From contig DKQS01000007.1 in the NCBI GenBank assembly GCA_002471825.1, positions 1 through 64,000 on the forward strand: a stretch of DNA of 64,000 nucleotides, given 5' to 3'. The notes under the pieces were generated by a model that saw only the letters and a program-made list of their open reading frames with translations, had not been told where the DNA came from and made no database searches. This DNA comes from Flavobacteriaceae bacterium UBA7302 (GTDB lineage Bacteria; Bacteroidota; Bacteroidia; Flavobacteriales; Flavobacteriaceae). A program made the translations under genes and the position numbers. Below are positions 62,672 through 64,000 of the stretch, piece by piece (position 1 is the stretch's first letter; the number at the start of each line of letters is the position of its first letter).

Positions 62672-63178
62672 ATGAAAAAGATTCTAATCTTGGCTATTGT
62701 GCTGTGTAGTTCATTGGTTTTGACCCAATGTGGTGCTTATTCTTTTACCGGAGGAAATACGGGGGACGCTGAAACCATTCAAATCGACTTCTTCCCGAAT
62801 CAAGCTCCCTTGGTAGAGCCGGCATTAACGCAGCGATTTACCAATGATTTGCAGGATCTTTTTACCAGACAAACGAATCTTACCCTCACAAACTCGAACG
62901 GCGATTTGCATTTTAGTGGTGAAATTACGGGCTTTCGAATTACACCTTTAAGTGGTACTGCCAATCAAACAGCCGCACAAAACAGACTAACCGTTTCTGT
63001 CAATGTTCGATTTGAAAACAAATTGGTTGAGAAAGACAATTTTGAAAAAGTCTTTTCTTTTTACTCAGATTTTGATGCCAATTCCCAATTGACCGGTGGT
63101 GTTTTAGAGGCCGCTTTGGATGAAATCATAGAGCGAATTACCCAGGATATTTTTAACGCATCTGTTGCCAAATGGTAA
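62672..63178 (+). CDS. lptE: LptE-like LPS-assembly lipoprotein
   Basis: This 168-residue lipoprotein has a signal peptide with lipobox ending LTQCGAYSF. The following YSFTGGNTGDAETIQIDFFPNQA and VSVNVRFENKLVEKDNFEKVFSFYSDFD are typical of the Bacteroidota LptE family, which supports the LptD outer-membrane LPS translocon. I chose the ATG at 62672-62674; the TTG one codon earlier is also possible. It is co-directional with the sigma-54 activator, with almost no gap. Confidence 0.85.
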   Translation: MKKILILAIVLCSSLVLTQCGAYSFTGGNTGDAETIQIDFFPNQAPLVEPALTQRFTNDLQDLFTRQTNLTLTNSNGDLHFSGEITGFRITPLSGTANQTAAQNRLTVSVNVRFENKLVEKDNFEKVFSFYSDFDANSQLTGGVLEAALDEIIERITQDIFNASVAKW

Positions 63179-63876
63179 AAGAAAAGTTTTTAAAAATATT
63201 AGACAAAGAGGAAGCTATTAAGGCTGTTGAGACTGCAGAGTTAAAATCCATCATCAATCAATATCCTTATTTTCAAGCCGCCAGAGCCTTGTATCTTAAA
63301 GGACTGAAAAACCAAGATCATTTTCGATACAATAACGAGCTGAAGAAAACGGCAGCCCACACCATTGATCGTTCTATTCTGTTTGAATACATTACTTCTG
63401 AAAACTTTGACCAAAAGCAACACATTCAAGAGGTCATTTCCCAGAAAGTAAGTGAGGAGCAAACTCCATCAGAGAACGAAGCCCCTCAAAAGGAATTGAG
63501 TATTGGCAAACCCATCAATTTTAAGACTACCGATAGTTATTCCTTTCATCAGTGGTTGCAACTTTCTACCAAACCGATAGCGAAAAAAACCACAGATGCG
63601 AAATCTGAAAAGGAACAATTGATTGACACCTTTATATCAACCAATCCAAAAATTGAACCGCTATCCAAGCATTCAAATGTATCGGTTGAAGTAGCCAAAA
63701 ATGAAGAAAATCATCAACTGATGACAGAGACTTTGGCAAAGGTTTATTTGGAACAAAAAAAGTACGAAAACGCCATTCAGGCCTACAGGATTTTAAGTTT
63801 GAAATATCCAGAAAAAAGTGGTTTCTTTGCAGACCAAATTAAAAGAATAGAAATTTTACAAAAACATAAGTCATGA
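63172..63876 (+). CDS. Hypothetical TPR-like protein, 234 aa
   Basis: This soluble protein of unknown function has a helical N-terminal half (FQAARALYLKGLKNQDHF) and a C-terminal sequence like one tetratricopeptide repeat (TLAKVYLEQKKYENAIQAYRIL, then KYPEKSGFFADQI). It is often found between lptE and secG in flavobacteria as far as I know. It overlaps lptE by 7 bases and the secG start by 4, so the three are translated together. Confidence 0.8.
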   Translation: MVKEKFLKILDKEEAIKAVETAELKSIINQYPYFQAARALYLKGLKNQDHFRYNNELKKTAAHTIDRSILFEYITSENFDQKQHIQEVISQKVSEEQTPSENEAPQKELSIGKPINFKTTDSYSFHQWLQLSTKPIAKKTTDAKSEKEQLIDTFISTNPKIEPLSKHSNVSVEVAKNEENHQLMTETLAKVYLEQKKYENAIQAYRILSLKYPEKSGFFADQIKRIEILQKHKS

Positions 63877-64000
63877 GTTATACAGCTTTTGTCGTGTTGA
63901 TTTTAATATTAGCAGTTGCTTTGATACTAATCGTTATGGTTCAAAACCCTAAAGGCGGAGGTTTGTCTTCTTCTTTTGGTGGTGGAGGTGCCCAGTCTTT
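63873..64000 (+). CDS. secG: Preprotein translocase subunit SecG (N-terminal part, runs off window)
   Basis: The first 42 codons are present. The start is FVVLILILAVALILIVMVQNPKGGG, a hydrophobic helix followed by the conserved PKGGG loop of SecG, then a Gly/Ser-rich stretch. SecG is the small subunit of the SecYEG channel. It overlaps the upstream gene by 4 bases (ATGA). Confidence 0.9.
   Translation, partial: MSYTAFVVLILILAVALILIVMVQNPKGGGLSSSFGGGGAQS

Overview
The window comes from a member of the Bacteroidota, almost certainly a flavobacterium, and probably a marine or aquatic one. Four lines of evidence support this. The gldK-gldL-gldM-gldN core of the type IX secretion (T9SS) and gliding apparatus is present (51.6-56.1 kb). 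A secreted protein carries a T9SS C-terminal sorting domain (46.1-47.5 kb). Families largely confined to this phylum occur, including HYC_CC_PP, DUF5916, DUF5117-type metalloproteases and split metH. Promoters follow the Bacteroidota form TTG...TAnnTTTG.

Layout. (1) 0-2.2 kb: the N-terminal part of a CusA-type heavy-metal RND pump, preceded by a small Cys/His-rich exported HYC_CC_PP protein. (2) 2.2-4.2 kb: an AT-rich stretch with two unknown genes, an XRE regulator divergent from them across a 22-bp perfect palindrome, and the remnant of a second XRE gene. (3) 4.2-17.7 kb: an AT-rich defence island with every gene on the minus strand. In transcription order it encodes a GIY-YIG-like protein, an OLD-family ATPase/Toprim nuclease and a UvrD-type helicase (Gabija-like), then JetA, JetB, JetC and JetD (a divergent Wadjet/MksBEFG-type SMC complex with a Toprim cleaver). 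Downstream are a winged-helix plus PD-(D/E)XK protein split by one in-frame TAG and another PD-(D/E)XK protein. The first seven genes abut or overlap, so the Gabija-like and Wadjet-like modules probably share one transcript. The island ends beside tRNA-Asp (18.0 kb). (4) 18.1-23.7 kb: a DUF58 protein, MazEF, an M1 aminopeptidase lipoprotein, thioredoxin, and a GH16 protein that has lost its catalytic segment.

(5) 23.7-33.2 kb: a methionine/SAM regulon. metX-metY lies behind one SAM-I riboswitch. metH (split in two, with a four-helix-bundle gene between the halves) and metF lie behind a second SAM-I riboswitch. metK lies divergently behind a different, compact structured leader. Short 7-bp tandem repeats and a dispersed palindromic element decorate this region, and one copy of the palindrome sits inside the metH reading frame. 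(6) 33.2-51.6 kb: envelope and housekeeping genes, including a DUF5916 outer-membrane protein, a large metzincin-like protease, an MscS channel, gamma-carbonic anhydrase, a VWA protein, a LysM-glucosaminidase, an ACC deaminase-like enzyme, a T9SS-exported GH16 protein, a VIT1/CCC1 transporter behind a Crp-type palindrome, and an ABC-F ATPase. (7) 51.6-64.0 kb: gldKLMN, an arginase-fold protein with a degraded metal site, topA, miaB, a sigma-54 activator, lptE, a TPR-like protein and the start of secG.

The most interesting part is the island at 4.2-17.7 kb. An SMC-type plasmid sensor/cleaver, an OLD/UvrD nuclease-helicase pair and several additional nuclease-fold proteins appear to be expressed as one unit.
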